DNA of 64,000 nt from Pomphorhynchus laevis (GCA_012934845.2 WNNJ02001520.1:62001-126000), one strand, 5' to 3'. Positions 24,576 to 36,896 are shown, numbered from the stretch's first letter. Notes: a model not told the origin generated them from the sequence alone. A program made the numbers and translations.

Positions 24576-25410
24576 TTATTTCAATATTAGTATGAGGACA
24601 ACAGTAGAGCTCAGTTAGCTCTTAATCTTCGGTATTTTTGTTAGAAATTAGACAAAAAATTTAAGGCAAGAAAAAGAGAAAAAGGAAAGAATCAGTAGCA
24701 AAATAAATGCTATCTTAATCTGCCACTGAAAACTTTGGTAGACTGTGCAGTGATTAAAAAGTCGTCCAAACGTTCAACCCGTTGATTGGGTGATGCGAAA
24801 ACGACTTATTTCATTCCTCCTATCTTCAAATCACTATAAATCTACAATCAGATCTGTGATTTGACTATTAATTAACTTTGTTATTTGTTTAAAATGTTTT
24901 TATCTCTCAAGTGGACCTGAAAACGAGCTTGTATTCATAATAGCCACTAAACAACTTATAAATTATACATTAAACAACAAATACCGTATAATAATTATCT
25001 TTAATACATGCAAACCAATATGAAATTTATGAAAAAAGTGTCCTTTTCATGGAACGCAATAATTCGTTGTCCAATACTAAGAGTATTTAAATTTAAAATA
25101 TTAAATTAGAAGTAAGCAAAGAATAATAAAACTTATAAGTTGAAATTAAAATGGTAAATAGAAAACACATAGCAATCAAAACGTATTTGCAATTGTAAGA
25201 ATATCTTTCTTAACTTCTAAGAATAAAGTATTTTAAATGTATCACAGCGTATTTCGGTCGATAAGTAAAATAAACAAATTCAAGTACCGTAAGCAAGTCT
25301 GATAATTTTACGTTGTAGGCTAGGTCCAGTTTGCGAGTGCAGTTCTGGGATCTCTAATGTCGATCAAATGCAAGAGACGCACATTTTTTATAGTATATCT
25401 TGTTTATAAT
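24576..25410. other. Unassigned AT-rich interval
   Basis: I see no gene or recognisable repeat. Confidence 0.6.
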
Positions 25411-25414
25411 TCAA

Positions 25415-25694
25415 AATAGCTAAATGAGTAGGTGTATTTTTAATGATAAATAAAATAAATAATTATAAATAATAAATAATAAAGATTTTATATAATTTAT
25501 ATTTATATAATGTTAGAACTAAAAAAGAAAGTCAATGTTTATGGAGTAATTAGTAAATAATATATAATGTATCAAAATAAAGATTAGAGGTTATCAGGAG
25601 GAACTGCTATGTTATCAGGTTTCGGCCCCTATTCCGCAACCAATATAATTGTAATGACGTATTTCCTCATATGAAATTTGCTTATATATAAAAA
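25415..25694 (-). mobile_element. Naiad 3' tail, split from its RT part by LINE alpha2
   Basis: It matches the inverted Naiad copy at 57.83-58.17 kb, including TTATCAGGAGGAACTGCTAT and GGTTTCGGCCCCTA. It stops where LINE alpha2 begins. The missing upstream RT part reappears beyond the LINE at 29865-30120. Confidence 0.75.
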
Positions 25695-25766
25695 AAGGAT
25701 TTATTTTAACGTGGCAAATACGTGCCAGCGCACGCTTACATGACCACAACAAAACAAAACTGTGAA

Positions 25767-28656
25767 TCAGGTGTCGAGAAGGTGTGAACGGAGGAGGTGT
25801 TTGAATGTGATAAAGGAGGGGGCGCGGCGGACGTCGAGAGGGAGTTGATTCCAGGCGAGTGAGGCGGCGACGAGGAAGGATCGGAAACCGTAGTTGTTGG
25901 AGTAATTAGGAACGTGGAGTAAGAGGGTATGACAGGAACGAAGCGATAGCGAGTTGGGGCGAGTATCGTCTAAGAAAGGAAGGTTGATGAACGATGGGGA
26001 GCCGACAGCGATGAGACGAAAGGTAACGAGAAGAAGGCGGAGTTTGATGCGGATGTGGATGGTGGGCCAGGAGAGTTGGGCAAAATATGTGGATGTGTGG
26101 TCGAAGCGACGGAGACGAAAGAGCACTCGAACGGCGGTGTTGATTATTCGTTGTAGGGTTAGGATGATGGTTTTTGGAAAATTTGCGAAAAAGCTTAGGC
26201 AGTAATCGATTTTAGGGAAAAGAAGCGATGAAAGAAGAGACATACAAGAACGGAAGTCGATAAGGGGCGGATACGGCGGATGTCACGAAGAATTAAGTTA
26301 GACGAGCGGACCTTGTCACGGACGAAGGGTTTAAGGGAAAGGTGATCATCGAAATGGAAGCCTAAGAAAGTGAGATTGTGGACTATAGGGATGATCGATG
26401 AGGCAAAAGGTACAATGGGAGGAGATATGCTTGGTTTACGGGGAAGGATCCACATTATTTTGGACTTTTCGGCGTTTAGAACGAGATGGAGATTGGAGAG
26501 ACGTTTGTAGATAGAAGAAAGACAGTTGGAGGCAGAAATGCCGATATCGTGTATGCGATGTGCGGGTGCATGAGCATAGATTAGAATGTCATCGGCGTAT
26601 TGCATGACGTTAAATAAGTAAGGTTTGATAAATGGAGAGAGATCGCCAAGCAAAAGAGAGAAAAGCAGGGGACCTAGGACTGAACATTGTGGAACCCCGC
26701 AAAAAATAGGGATGGGAGGGGAGGATGATGAATTAGAACAGACGCGAAAGGAACGGTCGGATAGATATGAGGCGAACCAAGCTACGGAGGAGAAAGAAAA
26801 GCCGTAATCATAACGAAGGCGAGAAAGGAGGACGGAGTGGTCGACAATGTCGAATGCGGAGGAGAGGTCGAGGGAGATGAGAACACTATATAGAGCCTTG
26901 TCTCGAGAAATGAGTAAGTCGTTGTACACTTTTATGCATGCGATTTCTGTCGAGTGATTAGAGCGGAACCGGATTGGAAAGGAGGGTACAGATTGGATGA
27001 GGAGAGATAAGCGTTGATTTGTATTAAGATGAGGCGTTCTAAGAGCTTTGAAAGAGTAGGGAGTAGTGAAATGTGGCGATAGCTAGAAGGAAGGGATGGG
27101 TCGAGCGATTGTTTCTTAAGGAGGGGACGAACGATTGCGGATTTCCAGTGTGAAGGGAAGATACGACTGCGGATGGACGAGTTAAACAAGGTTGTGAGAA
27201 ATGGGGATATCGATGAGCATATAGATTTTAATATGTGGGTAGGCAGGGGATCGGCAGGTGAGGTTTTGTTGGGCAAGGACATGAGGACAGATGATACTTC
27301 TGTAGGTGATACAGGGAGAAGATGAAAGAGTTCCGGAAGGATGAGTGTAGACTGGGCAGAGTGGGATAGGATGGAGACCGGGGTGTGAGAGAGCAGCGTG
27401 GATACTTTAGTCTGGAGAAATGACGAATAATCATTAGCATTGATGTTGCAAGGCGTAGAGGAACGAGCCAGGATTGAGTTAAAAGTATGCCAGAGAGTCT
27501 TAGAGTTGAATGAAGTGATGATTTTATGCTGCCAGAAGGAGTTGCATTTGGTACGTAGTAGGTGGAAATGAGACCGGCGAAGAGCAAGATAGGAATCACG
27601 GAAAGACGAAGTGATCGAGCGGAAATCGCGCCTGAGAGAACGGTGATAGACTCGAAAAGCATGGCGGAGTCGACGCTTTGAGAGTAGGCATTGGATGTCA
27701 AACCATGGGGCACGGTGCAAGCGACGGTGTGGGTGAGATTTGAAGGGCAAGAGAATATCGAGAGTGGATGTGAGTTCAGAGTCGAAAAGAAAGGCGAGAT
27801 CGTGAGGAGATGAATATGTTATTGTGGGTAATGATAGAGACGACTTGAGTAAGGCAGAGCGGAGAAGGGAGAGGTCAAGATTTCTCCAAGGGCGACGTAG
27901 GATTGTAGGTGTGTGAGGAGGGGTGTGGTTGCGAGCGAGATCAAGGGTGATAAGAAAGTGATCGGATAGACCAGGATCAGAGATGTACAGTGAGGTGTAG
28001 GCAGCAAAATGATCGGGGACAGCGATGATGTCGAGTGCCCCGCCAAGTATATGTGTGGGGGCAGTGGAGATTAGTTTGTAATTGTAGTTGGATAGAATGT
28101 TGATGAAGCGGATGGAATCTGTGGAAGAGGGGCGGTCTAGGCGGATATTGAAGTCGCCTAGAACGAGTGAAGGGATTGAGGACAAAGAACAATGAGAAAG
28201 GAGGTCAGCGAGTTCGGTAAAAAATAAGGCTGTAGGAGCTGATGAACCAGGACGGTATACAATGGCGAGATCTAGAGTGATCGGGTTAGAATAACGACAA
28301 GTGAGCAATTCAAAAGAGCAAGGACTGAAAGGGGGATTGATTTTGCGAAGAGACGCTGGGTGACGCGCGAATGCGACGATGCCGCCATGATTAGAGGATT
28401 TAGAAGGACATGAGCTGAGGGGGCGGGCGGATTCGACTAGGGAGCAACCGGCAGAGAGCAGACGGCGAATGGAAAGGTCGTCGGAATCTGAGTACCAGGA
28501 TTCGGTGAGGCAGAAGAGATCGATGGATTGCTTGGTGAATAGGTTGAGGATAAGATCGGATTTATTGAGAATAGATCTAGTGTTGAGGAGATCTAGTGTT
28601 GTGGACAACTTGAAATTTGTCGTCGATGTTTCGAATGGAGAGAGATGTTTCGCCAT
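25767..28656 (-). CDS. LINE alpha ORF2: APE endonuclease plus reverse transcriptase (two frameshifts)
   Basis: It runs from 28656 leftward. The endonuclease has TRSILNKSDL, FCLTESW, LVLGDFNIRLDRP, ILGGALDIIAVPDH and GLSDHFLITLDL. The RT has PLPTHILKSICSSISPFL, ISLDLSSAFDIVDHSVLL, FCGVPQCSVLGPLLFSLLL and the catalytic MQYADDILIYAH, then NAEKSKIMWILPRK. The frame is one long stretch (574 codons), then shifts near 26.97 kb (one T missing in the QSGF codon run) and again near 26.24 kb; the third segment ends LLRSHLLDT. GVPQCS for the usual GVPQGS is a point change in motif B. ORF2 nicks the target and copies the RNA into DNA at the nick. Its start overlaps ORF1 by about 60 bp. Confidence 0.85.
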
Positions 28657-29683
28657 TTTCCTTGCGACGGCGTTTTTCGATGCGTGCAGGTAAGAGTTAA
28701 GCGATTTCGGAGGGGTGCGATCGGGGAAATTCGAGTGGTTGAAGATGACATGAGTTTGAATCGTTGAGAGAGGACAGAAGACGCGTGAGAGCGATGCTTG
28801 AAAACAATTTTTAGGAGAGGGGGCTGGGAATGATTAGATTGAGAAGATTTGTTTAGACGGATGAATGCGACAGGAGAAATGTCCTTGAAAAATGATAGTT
28901 TATCCGCAGGAACAATAGACGAGAGGATGGATCTAAAGGCGGAAACATCGTGGTCCAGACGTGCTTGTGGAGATAAGGAGTTAGAAGGCGTGATATTAGT
29001 AACAATGACGCAACGATCGCGAGAAGCAAAGCGCTTCCGTAAAGGAGGACGACTGACGTGAGTAGGTGAGATCACGATAGAAGAGCTGGCAGTTGATGAT
29101 TTGGAGGGATTTGGTTTGATGACGGGAGACATAGAGGATAATGATAATAAAGAGCATGGCAAGCGATGTGAAGAAAGGTTATGAGTGGACGGATAGTGGA
29201 TGTTGGTGGAGGTGATTTTGATTGATGGATGCAAGTTATTGAGAAACGAGACAGGAAGGACGGGACGTGGGGTGTCGGGGAGTGAAAATACATTAGTTGT
29301 AACAATTTGCGGCTCCGTCACTGTCTCGGTAGATTTATCATAAACTTGACAAAATCCATCTTGCTGCGATACAATTTGCGGCTCCTTTACGGTCTCAGTA
29401 GATTTATCAGAAATTTGAGAAATTCGATCATGCTGCGTTGTCATTTCCAATTGCTCTAAGCATTTTATTAACAAGTTGATTTGTTTCGCTCACAGAATCC
29501 GCAGTAGAACGGTGGCCCTCCACAAGTTTCCTGACCCAAAGCACAATTATGTGTTACTGATGTCTAGATTTGACAGCCGCTAGCGGAGCATTCCACTTGT
29601 ATGTTCTCGAGCTTGCCGGTTTTATCGGTATCAATAGAGATTGCTCGCTTGGCTTTTGGTAGATTTTTCTTCTTTGCTCCCAT
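28593..29683 (-). CDS. LINE alpha ORF1 (Cys-rich N-terminus)
   Basis: It starts at MGAKKKNLPKAKRA (about 29683), followed by a cysteine cluster CSASGC...HNC...YCGFC similar to a small zinc finger, then stop codons near 29.56 and 29.47 kb, and an open 293-codon stretch (29474-28593). That stretch is Ser/Pro/Asn-rich with a more conserved segment around DRCVIVTNITPSNSLSP and FFKDISPVAFIRLNKSSQSN. The plus-strand copy at 30.37 kb keeps the same order. Inference: an RNA-binding ORF1 protein of CR1-group LINEs with a PHD/zinc-like N-terminus. Confidence 0.65.
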
Positions 29684-29864
29684 TAACTGTAGGTTGCGAT
29701 AGTTTACAATTTTTAAAACTGCGCTCCTTGTTGTGTGTTTAAGCTGTTTAAATTTTTTGTTTGTGTATTTATGCTGTTAAAATTTTTCGTTGAGCGGAGC
29801 GAGTCGATCTGAATCTGATTGTATGTTTATAAGAAACCAAAATTTTTTTAGGTGTATATTATTT

Positions 29865-30120
29865 TTTATATAGTATATTATTCTAATGCAAATCATATTA
29901 TTTACTATGAACTCCAAAACATTTGAGCTTAAAAGTTTAAATTTACATTCAATAATTTTTATGGATTTATATATTTTACGATTCTCTGTTTGATTTCGTT
30001 ATTATAGTAGCTTAGTTTAAAATATGTGTTAATTAAACTATTTAAATGATTTTGAAGATAGTAAATATTATTACATATTATGGCAATTATTAAAAATTAC
30101 AATTTTTAAGTTTGAACTTT
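29865..30120 (-). pseudogene. Naiad RT C-terminal fragment
   Basis: On the minus strand it matches the Naiad RT end at 56.8-57.06 kb and 58.15-58.4 kb (TTATTCTAATGCAAA; the TTTGAAGATAGTAAATATTA region). With 25415-25694 it forms one Naiad copy opened by LINE alpha2. Confidence 0.7.
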
Positions 30121-30156
30121 CTTGACTACTTAATTAACTACATACAATGATATTAC

Positions 30157-30334
30157 TTCCAGATCAATCCAGTTCCAGATTAATCCAGTTCCAGATCAAT
30201 CCAGTTCCAGATCAATCCAGTTCCAGATCAATCCAGTTCTAGATCAATCCAGTTCCATATCAATCCAGTTCCAAATCAATCCAGTTCCAGATCAATCCAG
30301 TTCCAGATCAATCAACTTCCAGATCAATCCAGCA
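30157..30334. repeat. Tandem satellite, 16-bp unit, about 11 copies
   Basis: The unit AGATCAATCCAGTTCC is repeated eleven times with single-base variants (attaatcc, atatcaat, aaatcaat, atcaactt). It sits between a Naiad fragment and LINE alpha3. Confidence 0.95.
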
Positions 30335-30339
30335 AATGT

Positions 30340-31513
30340 AACAGTTTTAACACATAAGGACGTAAATGGGAGGACGTAAGAAGACAGCTACGACCGACAC
30401 CAACTTTGCTCAACTACAAGTACAGTGCTCGACACACGACTGCAGCGTCTGGACTACAATCGCATGCGACAGCAGTAAGTCAAAAGAAAATTTCCTATGC
30501 GGCTTTTGTGTCAACAAACTCATACGCGACCTCTCCTATAAGAACATATCAACCTCCAACGTGTCCACTCAACCCCCCCAGTCGTTTCAGATATCCTTTG
30601 TCAACCTACTGATTATGTCATCACATGAACTTCCAATCCAATGTATTCACTTCCCGACACCCCCGTATCTTCCCTTCTGTCTTGTTTCTCAATCACATAT
30701 ATACCTCAATCAAAATCAGCTCCACCAACCTCCACAATCCTTCTACTCATAACCTTTCCTCACATCGCTCACCACCCTCTTTATTATCCAAATCCTCTTT
30801 GTCTTCCGCTGTTAAACCTACTCCCTTGATTCATCAACTCTTAGCTCTCTTATCGTGATCTCACCAACTCACGTTACTCGTCCTCCTTTACGGAAACGCT
30901 TTCCTTCTCGCGATCGTTGCGTCATCGTCACTAATATCACTCTTTCCACCTCTTTATCTCCACATGCACGTCTCGACCACGATGTGTTCGCATTCAGATC
31001 CATCATCTCGTCTCTTGTTCCTGCGGATAAGCCATCGTTTTTCAAAAGCATCTCTCCTGTCGCATTCATCCCCCTAAATAAATCTTCTCAATCTAATCCT
31101 TCCGATCCCCCTCTTCTAAAAATTGTTTTCAAGCATTGCTCTCGAGCGTCTTCTGTCCAATCCTAACGATTCAAACTCATGTCCTCTTCAGCCACTCGTA
31201 TTTTCCCCGATCGCACCCCTCCGAAATCGCTTAACTCTTACCTGCACGCATCGAAAAACGCCGTCGCAAGGAAAATGGCGAAACATCTCTCTCCATTCGA
31301 AACATCGACGGAAAATTTCAAGTTGTCCACATCCGCAAAAAAATTCGATGGCGCTCCATCTCCCCTATGTGTCTTTACCACTAGCCCCTATCACCACAAC
31401 ACACGGTTTCCGCTCGGCCTCTTCAACACTAAATCTATTCTCAATAAATCCGATATCATCCTCAACCCATTCTTCAAGCAATCCATCGATATCTTCTGCC
31501 TCACCGAATCGTG
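30340..31513 (+). mobile_element. LINE family alpha, copy 3 (5' part only)
   Basis: ORF1 starts at 30366 with MGGRKKTATTDTNFAQLQ and the cysteine cluster CSTHDCSVWTTIACDSSK...CGFC. It continues in shifted frames to CTHRKTPSQGKW, then ORF2 begins with KMAKHLSPFETSTENFKLST and the endonuclease start (LGLFNTKSILNKSDI, DIFCLTES). The copy stops there, about 80 residues into ORF2, at a small tandem repeat. A 3'-truncated LINE is unusual, because target-primed reverse transcription normally trims the 5' end. Deletion or recombination after insertion is likely. Confidence 0.82.
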
Positions 31514-31522
31514 ACACTCCGA

Positions 31523-31582
31523 TGGAACTGACAGGAATAATCTGGAACTGACAGGAATAATCCGGAACTGACAGGCATAATT
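31523..31582. repeat. Tandem repeat, 20-bp unit, three copies, at LINE breakpoint
   Basis: GGAACTGACAGGAATAATCT recurs three times with minor changes, immediately after the break in LINE alpha3. Confidence 0.85.
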
Positions 31583-32555
31583 GTATGTTTATTAGAAACC
31601 AAATTTTTTTCATATGGTCATGCTATGCTTAAATTAGCTCATTGCCAGCTGCAATTTATGATTATTGTTGGTATCTTGAGACAACATATTATTTAAGGTT
31701 ATGTACAAGCATCGAAAAGCTAAAGCTTTAGTTTAAGCAGTTGTCGGAGAAAAAGTTGCATCTAGAGTAAAACTTTGTGAATGTTTCCAGATCGATTACG
31801 AGCCAACTCTTCAAATGTATTGAAGACCATCACGAGTTTGCGCTTGGGAGAGTTGAAAAAGAAACAATCAAACTCACCTAGACATTTTTTAGTTATTATT
31901 ATTCTTAGACCATTTAGGAGCTAGTGCTCATTCGGTAGCATCACGAAATACAAAATAGCACAAAAGCGAGAAAAACTAAAACATGAAGGGTTGAGATTCA
32001 CAGAACCTTCATCATAAACATTAGTTTTGACTTGATCCGCACTATTTCCATATGAAGGTTATTCAATTCCTTGGTAACTCTGTCCACCAGGCTGTTGAGC
32101 CCTTTTAACCGCCTGCAAACCCGATTAATAGTAAATTAATGTCCTCGCGTATGAGCTTCCGTCCGCAAAGGCAACATAAAATGAATATAAAATGAACATA
32201 AATCGAATATAGTTAATATTAACTAACATTAATGACAGTATTTTGAGTCTCCTTAATGAGGTAAAGGTGTCTTTATATCATAAATAACCCTAGTCGATGA
32301 TTTAATAATATTCTTATATTTTAATAGTTATTTGATGGGAAACTGGAATCAAAAGTCAAGATACTATCACTGCATTTTATTTTATATCGACTTTTAAGGA
32401 TCCGAAGCTCGTAGGGAAGCATCACATCGAAGTAAAAATAGAAATATAAAAACAAAAAGAAATAAAAAAATATCAAGAATCCAAGAGTTCCAGTTTGAGG
32501 TTTTTTTTGAATGGCGCAGCATTGCTGCTGTTGACCAACCAAATGCGATAGTCAA
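31583..32555. other. Unassigned interval
   Basis: AT-rich. It shares a short block (TTGTATGTTTATTAGAAACC) with the 5' flank of LINE alpha2 at 29.82 kb. No coding frame is supported. Confidence 0.5.
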
Positions 32556-32559
32556 TTCT

Positions 32560-33430
32560 ATCGTTTATAGGCGTGATCAGCCATATTCGTACAATTTGTT
32601 AGAGGCTTTGATCGATACTTCATTCAGAACTCGTGTCCACGTAGCATTGAGGAGTCACAAAGGCAGAACAATTGTTTCAACAGATGGTTAGGCACATGCA
32701 GCGACATCCACACTAGTGTTAGATCTGCAATCAGAAGATCAAATTCAATAAATCTGATGATCAACGCATCGAGTCTACTAGGATAAGAATATAACGAATT
32801 GTCGGAACCAAATGCGTGATTTTCGTCAAAATGCTTTTAAATTCCCTCAATTCAGATTTTAATTGAGGGTGTGCCGTCTGAGAAGCATAAAGCATATGTG
32901 ATTTTACAAGACTTTCATATACAATGCATACTGCCTTAGGATCAAATCGTCTAACGTTTCGATAGAAGAAGCCTAAAGTTCTACGGCATTTAGCTACAAT
33001 CATAGCAGAGTGAAGACGATTTTTTAAGTTTGTTTATATCACATCACATAGATCAGTAAAATGATTTACTCAATAATGCTTGAACTGAATTTATAGGAAA
33101 GAAGGGGAAGTCGAGAATGATCAATTATAAGATGGTTACATTTACTCACATTAATTACTAGGCATGGGATAAACACCAGCTGCTGCTCATATCCAAATCC
33201 GATTGTAGTAGAAGAGATCTCGAACAATCACTAACTAAATCTGATTTGCACCAGAATTTCTGATTATCAGCGGATAGTAGTCACTGACATGTAACATTTT
33301 CAGCAATTTCATTAATGTATATATTAAATAAAGTGTAACTAAAAATACAACCTTGAGGTACGACCTGAGTCAGATTGTACCATACTGAAAAAGAGTCGCC
33401 AACTTGTACAGCGAAATATAGTATATTCAA
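32560..33430 (-). mobile_element. CR1-like LINE RT fragment
   Basis: Minus-strand frames read VGDSFSVWYNLTQVVPQGCI...NIYINEIAENV, the GVPQGS-type motif B region. After a gap follows AKCRRTLGFFYRNVRRFD...VYESLVKSHMLYASQTAHP, the RT C-terminal region of CR1-type elements. The catalytic ADD box is not readable. Stops are frequent. Confidence 0.68.
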
Positions 33431-33559
33431 AAATTTACGTATCCATAATAAATGTTTTTCTAGTATTTATTTTTTATAAATAACATTAATATAGATTCCC
33501 GCAAATGGACCTTAATTTACAATTTAAAAAAACCTCACCATGCCAGTTTTAATATTCAA

Positions 33560-34985
33560 AAAATCACTAAATTATTCTTCCCCTGGATTAAGCATAAATC
33601 CCTTTGAGGACGATTTATAGCTGATCGAGCTCCACGGACACATCGAGAAGTCATCTTTGCAAAGATAACGCTGATACCACTACGTAATCTGGTTATTTCA
33701 TCGTTGTATGAGCTGTTATGGCTCAATGCCAGGGAGCTCGCGATTATCTTTAACAGGATTGCAGCTTCCGTACCCGCCCCACCAAGTATCGAAATTACTA
33801 CGGGAATAAACGACGCATACTATTGTTAATTACTCTCTCAAGATACTTCATTTTCTTCCTTAGTTCATGATATTCGAAGCATGGTCCGATACTCTTACTG
33901 GAGTCAGAGGAAGCCTATGCGTTGAACACGCAGATATCAAGGAAAGTACACTCCGTTCTGTTTCCAAAGATTCCGGAACATGATATGTCAAGTCTCGCTT
34001 CACGATCAATAGTTGTACCGTGATTTTGGAAGCATATTTCATCATGCAGAGGGGATAGTTTTGTCTCGATTGCTACGTTATGACAACATTCGGATAATCT
34101 ATTCGCTAGAAAATCACGGACGGCATCGTGTCTCATTGATGGCAAGCCGCCTAAAGGGCACGAGAAAGTGTGTGATATCGAGTTTTGTTCTTTACATTTG
34201 CAGTATTTCGGTGATGAGGGATGGAGAAATCCGTATCTGGTGGCTAGTGCATCTTGAAAGACTGTATTATTTATTCTGGAAGAAAAACTGTTTGTTGGGT
34301 ATGTTGACAACCACGAAGATGATCCAGATACCGATGCACGCTCGATGGCATTCTTGAGAGTAAGGTCGACCTGATTTATAATGTCATTGCGATTCAACAT
34401 TTCCACTTTTAATCGGTTTGCACGAATTTCTTTACATAATCTGTTTTGAATATTTATTAGATCTAGCCGTATATCGTCTCCTAGACATGGTTCGCACACC
34501 ATACGTGAAGCGTTATATTTTTGGTCTACTGAACGCATAGGGTCTTTAACGCCGATACCACCATCTCTCCAAATCATGTTAAACACCCAACATAGAACTT
34601 CATTTGTTTCAATGTCAATTCCAGTTAATTCAGTTATCATCGATCTTATCGATTGTGCCAGCGCCTCAAACCATTCAATCGAGCAATGACATTATCGTTG
34701 CATATATATCCATTTTTGTTGAAGAGATCTTATGAGAACAACGAATGTGATCTGTAGCTCTGAACGACCGATTTGTGTGAGACGAGTAACTGTCTCGATC
34801 AGCGAACGTACATCAAATTGAATATGCTCCATTACAAAGTCATCCTTTCCAATGGGAGACCCCAAGATAGACACGCCATCCATGTCAACAGAAATTTGAA
34901 GGTCATCAAATAAAGCGTGAAGCGTTTTAGATATACATCCATTTTCGTATAGCCGACATTTTGCCGGATTAACGAAGAAACCATA
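33560..34985 (-). mobile_element. RLE-type LINE (R2/NeSL-like) fragment, C-terminal half
   Basis: From 34985 leftward on the minus strand it reads the RT thumb (GVSILGSPIGKDDFVMEHI), DGGIGVKDPMRSVDQKYNAS, then the C-terminal cysteine-histidine motif CKCKEQNSISHTFSCPLGG followed by MRHDAVRDFLANRL and a restriction-like nuclease core (TIDREARLDISCSG, TFLDICVF). A shifted frame gives the terminal helix block ending MTSRCVRGARSAINR. C-terminal CCHC plus PD-(D/E)XK-like nuclease after the RT is the R2/NeSL/HERO plan. It is 5'-truncated and has one stop and at least two frame changes. Confidence 0.75.
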
Positions 34986-35039
34986 TCATTATTATTATTA
35001 TTAATTTTTTGAAAGAAAATTTATAATTACAAAATCGAA

Positions 35040-35995
35040 GAGTTTAAATGTCATGCTTCTGTAAACGGTTTTGCCGGAAGGGAACGGCTAGATCTTGGAT
35101 CCCGAAGCGAGGCCGAGCATGAACGCATGATTGAGAAGAAAATATGTCTCTTCAAGCGAACGAGATTATTCGCGTAATACTGCGAATGTGCCTCGGATTT
35201 CTTGCGAATGATTGACCGCAACAGCGATACTGTACTTGCACCCATGCCCGCTGATGTGGAAAAAACAAGGGGCATAAAACTACCATGATCTACCAGTTCG
35301 ATTCGCTCCCCGTATTTTGATATCTTGCGTTTTTCGTTGAACTCGAAGGCGGAACGGGCACTACGATTTGCGTAAGATTGAGCAAGTGTTGAAAAAATCG
35401 TGACGTCACAGAACGTCCGCTCATATCGTTCCGCATGCAATTCAGAACATACAATATCTAGTCTTACTTATACATCTCTTGTGGTGCAAGAAGATTGAAA
35501 GGACATAAACTCGGGGATATGAGAAAGACGAGGTTCGATTCCCACACCGTGACATACTTCCGTTAATTCTCGGGCAATTATGTCCCTGATTGCGTTTTGT
35601 CTGATTGTCAGTAAGCCTTCTCTGGCGCAAGAGAGTGCATGACCAACATCCATTAACTCTCCACAGACGCACTGTCGTTCTTCGGTCAGGGTTGACCATC
35701 CATATCGGCAGCGTAGAGCATCGATTTATTCCAAAGGACTGAGGTGAAACATCTCCGTCTTAAGTGGCAGTGAGCTGAGCCAATAGGACGCTCCGTTGGT
35801 TGTAGCATGTGATATGGAATTGGCTATTCCAGGCTCCAGGGACAGCCTCTCATAAAATATGATTTTTCTTTTAGTAGATAGACCTGCTGAGATCGAATTT
35901 TGCAGTTCATAAAGTTGCTCAGCGCTGTCAGCGCAATCAAACGCTCGGCACATTTCTAGAGATCCCTGGAACTCAACTTGATTGTTAAGGCATAT
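35040..35995 (-). mobile_element. RLE-type LINE, C-terminal part (interrupted copy)
   Basis: On the minus strand it reads the motif MDVGHALSCAREGLLTIRQN, IRDIIARELTEVCHGVGIEP, then YERTFCDVTIFSTLAQSYA, HGSFMPLVFSTSAGMG and a terminal FSIMRSCSASLRDPRSSR. It is the C-terminal continuation of the RT segment at 36.9-38.1 kb; LINE alpha4 lies between them in opposite orientation. Confidence 0.78.
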
Positions 35996-35999
35996 CTAA

Positions 36000-36896
36000 T
36001 TTACTTTCCCTACTACCAGTATCCCCCTTGTACCCACTCTTCTCTTTAAATACTTCCCTCCCAGAACTATTCCACCTTCTTCCCGTTTCGTCTGATGAAG
36101 TTGCTTCAGTTCTGCTGTCATTACCTAATAAAACCTCTCCTTCTGACCCAATTCCCACTCACTTGCTTAAAAATATTTGTTCCTCTATCTCACCCTTCTT
36201 AAGGGTGAGATAGAGGAGCAGATTTGTCGTCGATTTCTCATAAATTTAACTTCCATGTTATGCAATATGCTGATGACATTCTCATCTATGCTCATGCACA
36301 TGTTTATCGTATTCATGATCTTAGTGTTTCTGCTTCCAACTGTCATGGCTCAATTTTCAATCATCTTTCTTCTCTTCGTCTTTCTCTGAATCCTAATAAA
36401 TCAAAAATAATGTAGATCCTTCCTCAATGCTTCGACGTAGAACCTCCCTCCGTATCATAAAATTCTACAATTCTTCCTATCGTTGACAATCTCGTTTTCC
36501 TAGGTTTCCATTTCGACAACAGACTGTCATCTTCGAATTCGTCTTCTTATCATTGCTTTTCGCCTTATAACTTTTCATACCCCTTCATTTATCAATCTTC
36601 CTTTGCTCGGCAATTCTCGTCCTGTTTACTGTTCATTGCGTTCCCGTAATTCCCTTCTTTTACATGTCCCAAACTACTCTACCTCTTTTGGCTTCCGCTC
36701 CTTCGTTGTGGCTGCTCCTCTCTTGTGGAATCAACTGCCTATTCATATCCGCCAATCAACATATATGCCGTGCTACAAACGCCAAATCCAATTCCATTTC
36801 AACAATTAACAAATTATCTGTGACTTTTGATGTTCTTTTTTGTTTGTTAGTGGTCATGTAAGCGTGCATTTTGCACGCATTTGCTACGTTAAATAA
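36000..36896 (+). mobile_element. LINE family alpha, copy 4, inserted into the RLE-type LINE
   Basis: Plus-strand frames: ELFHLLPVSSDEVASVLLSL, PNKTSPSDPIPTHLLKN, then a jump across a foldback to MQYADDILIYAHAHVYRI, NPNKSKIM and the C-terminal HVPNYSTSFGFRSFVVAAPL. It ends with the family stem-loop (GCGTGCA tttt TGCACGC) and a TTAAATAAATTATT tail. Flanks ATTGTTAAGGC (left) and ATTATTAAGCC (right) look like a diverged target duplication. Most of the RT palm is deleted. Confidence 0.78.
36181..36217. repeat. 17-bp perfect foldback at deletion junction
   Basis: TCCTCTATCTCACCCTT (36181-36197) and AAGGGTGAGATAGAGGA (36201-36217) flank a 3-nt loop exactly where LINE alpha4 jumps from before to after the RT palm. 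Confidence 0.9.

Larger units (their letters stand above)
25695..29855 (-). mobile_element. LINE family alpha, copy 2: near full-length CR1/L2-like element
   Basis: On the minus strand: 5' UTR (about 29.7-29.85 kb), ORF1 (about 29683-28593), an overlapping ORF2 (28656-25767) with APE endonuclease and RT, then a 3' end at 25695-25745 made of a GCGTGC...GCACG stem-loop and a GTTAAAATAAATC tail. It lies inside a Naiad copy (25415-25694 and 29865-30120). It is much more GC-rich than the Naiad around it. With only a few frame breaks it is the best-preserved LINE of the window and probably the youngest alpha copy. Confidence 0.88.

Noticed and set aside
30157-30334. Possible CRISPR-like array (16-bp repeats)
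   Set aside because: Units are head to tail without unique spacers, in a eukaryotic context. It is a minisatellite.
34013-34357. 114-codon plus-strand frame
   Set aside because: Antisense shadow of the RLE-type LINE nuclease region.
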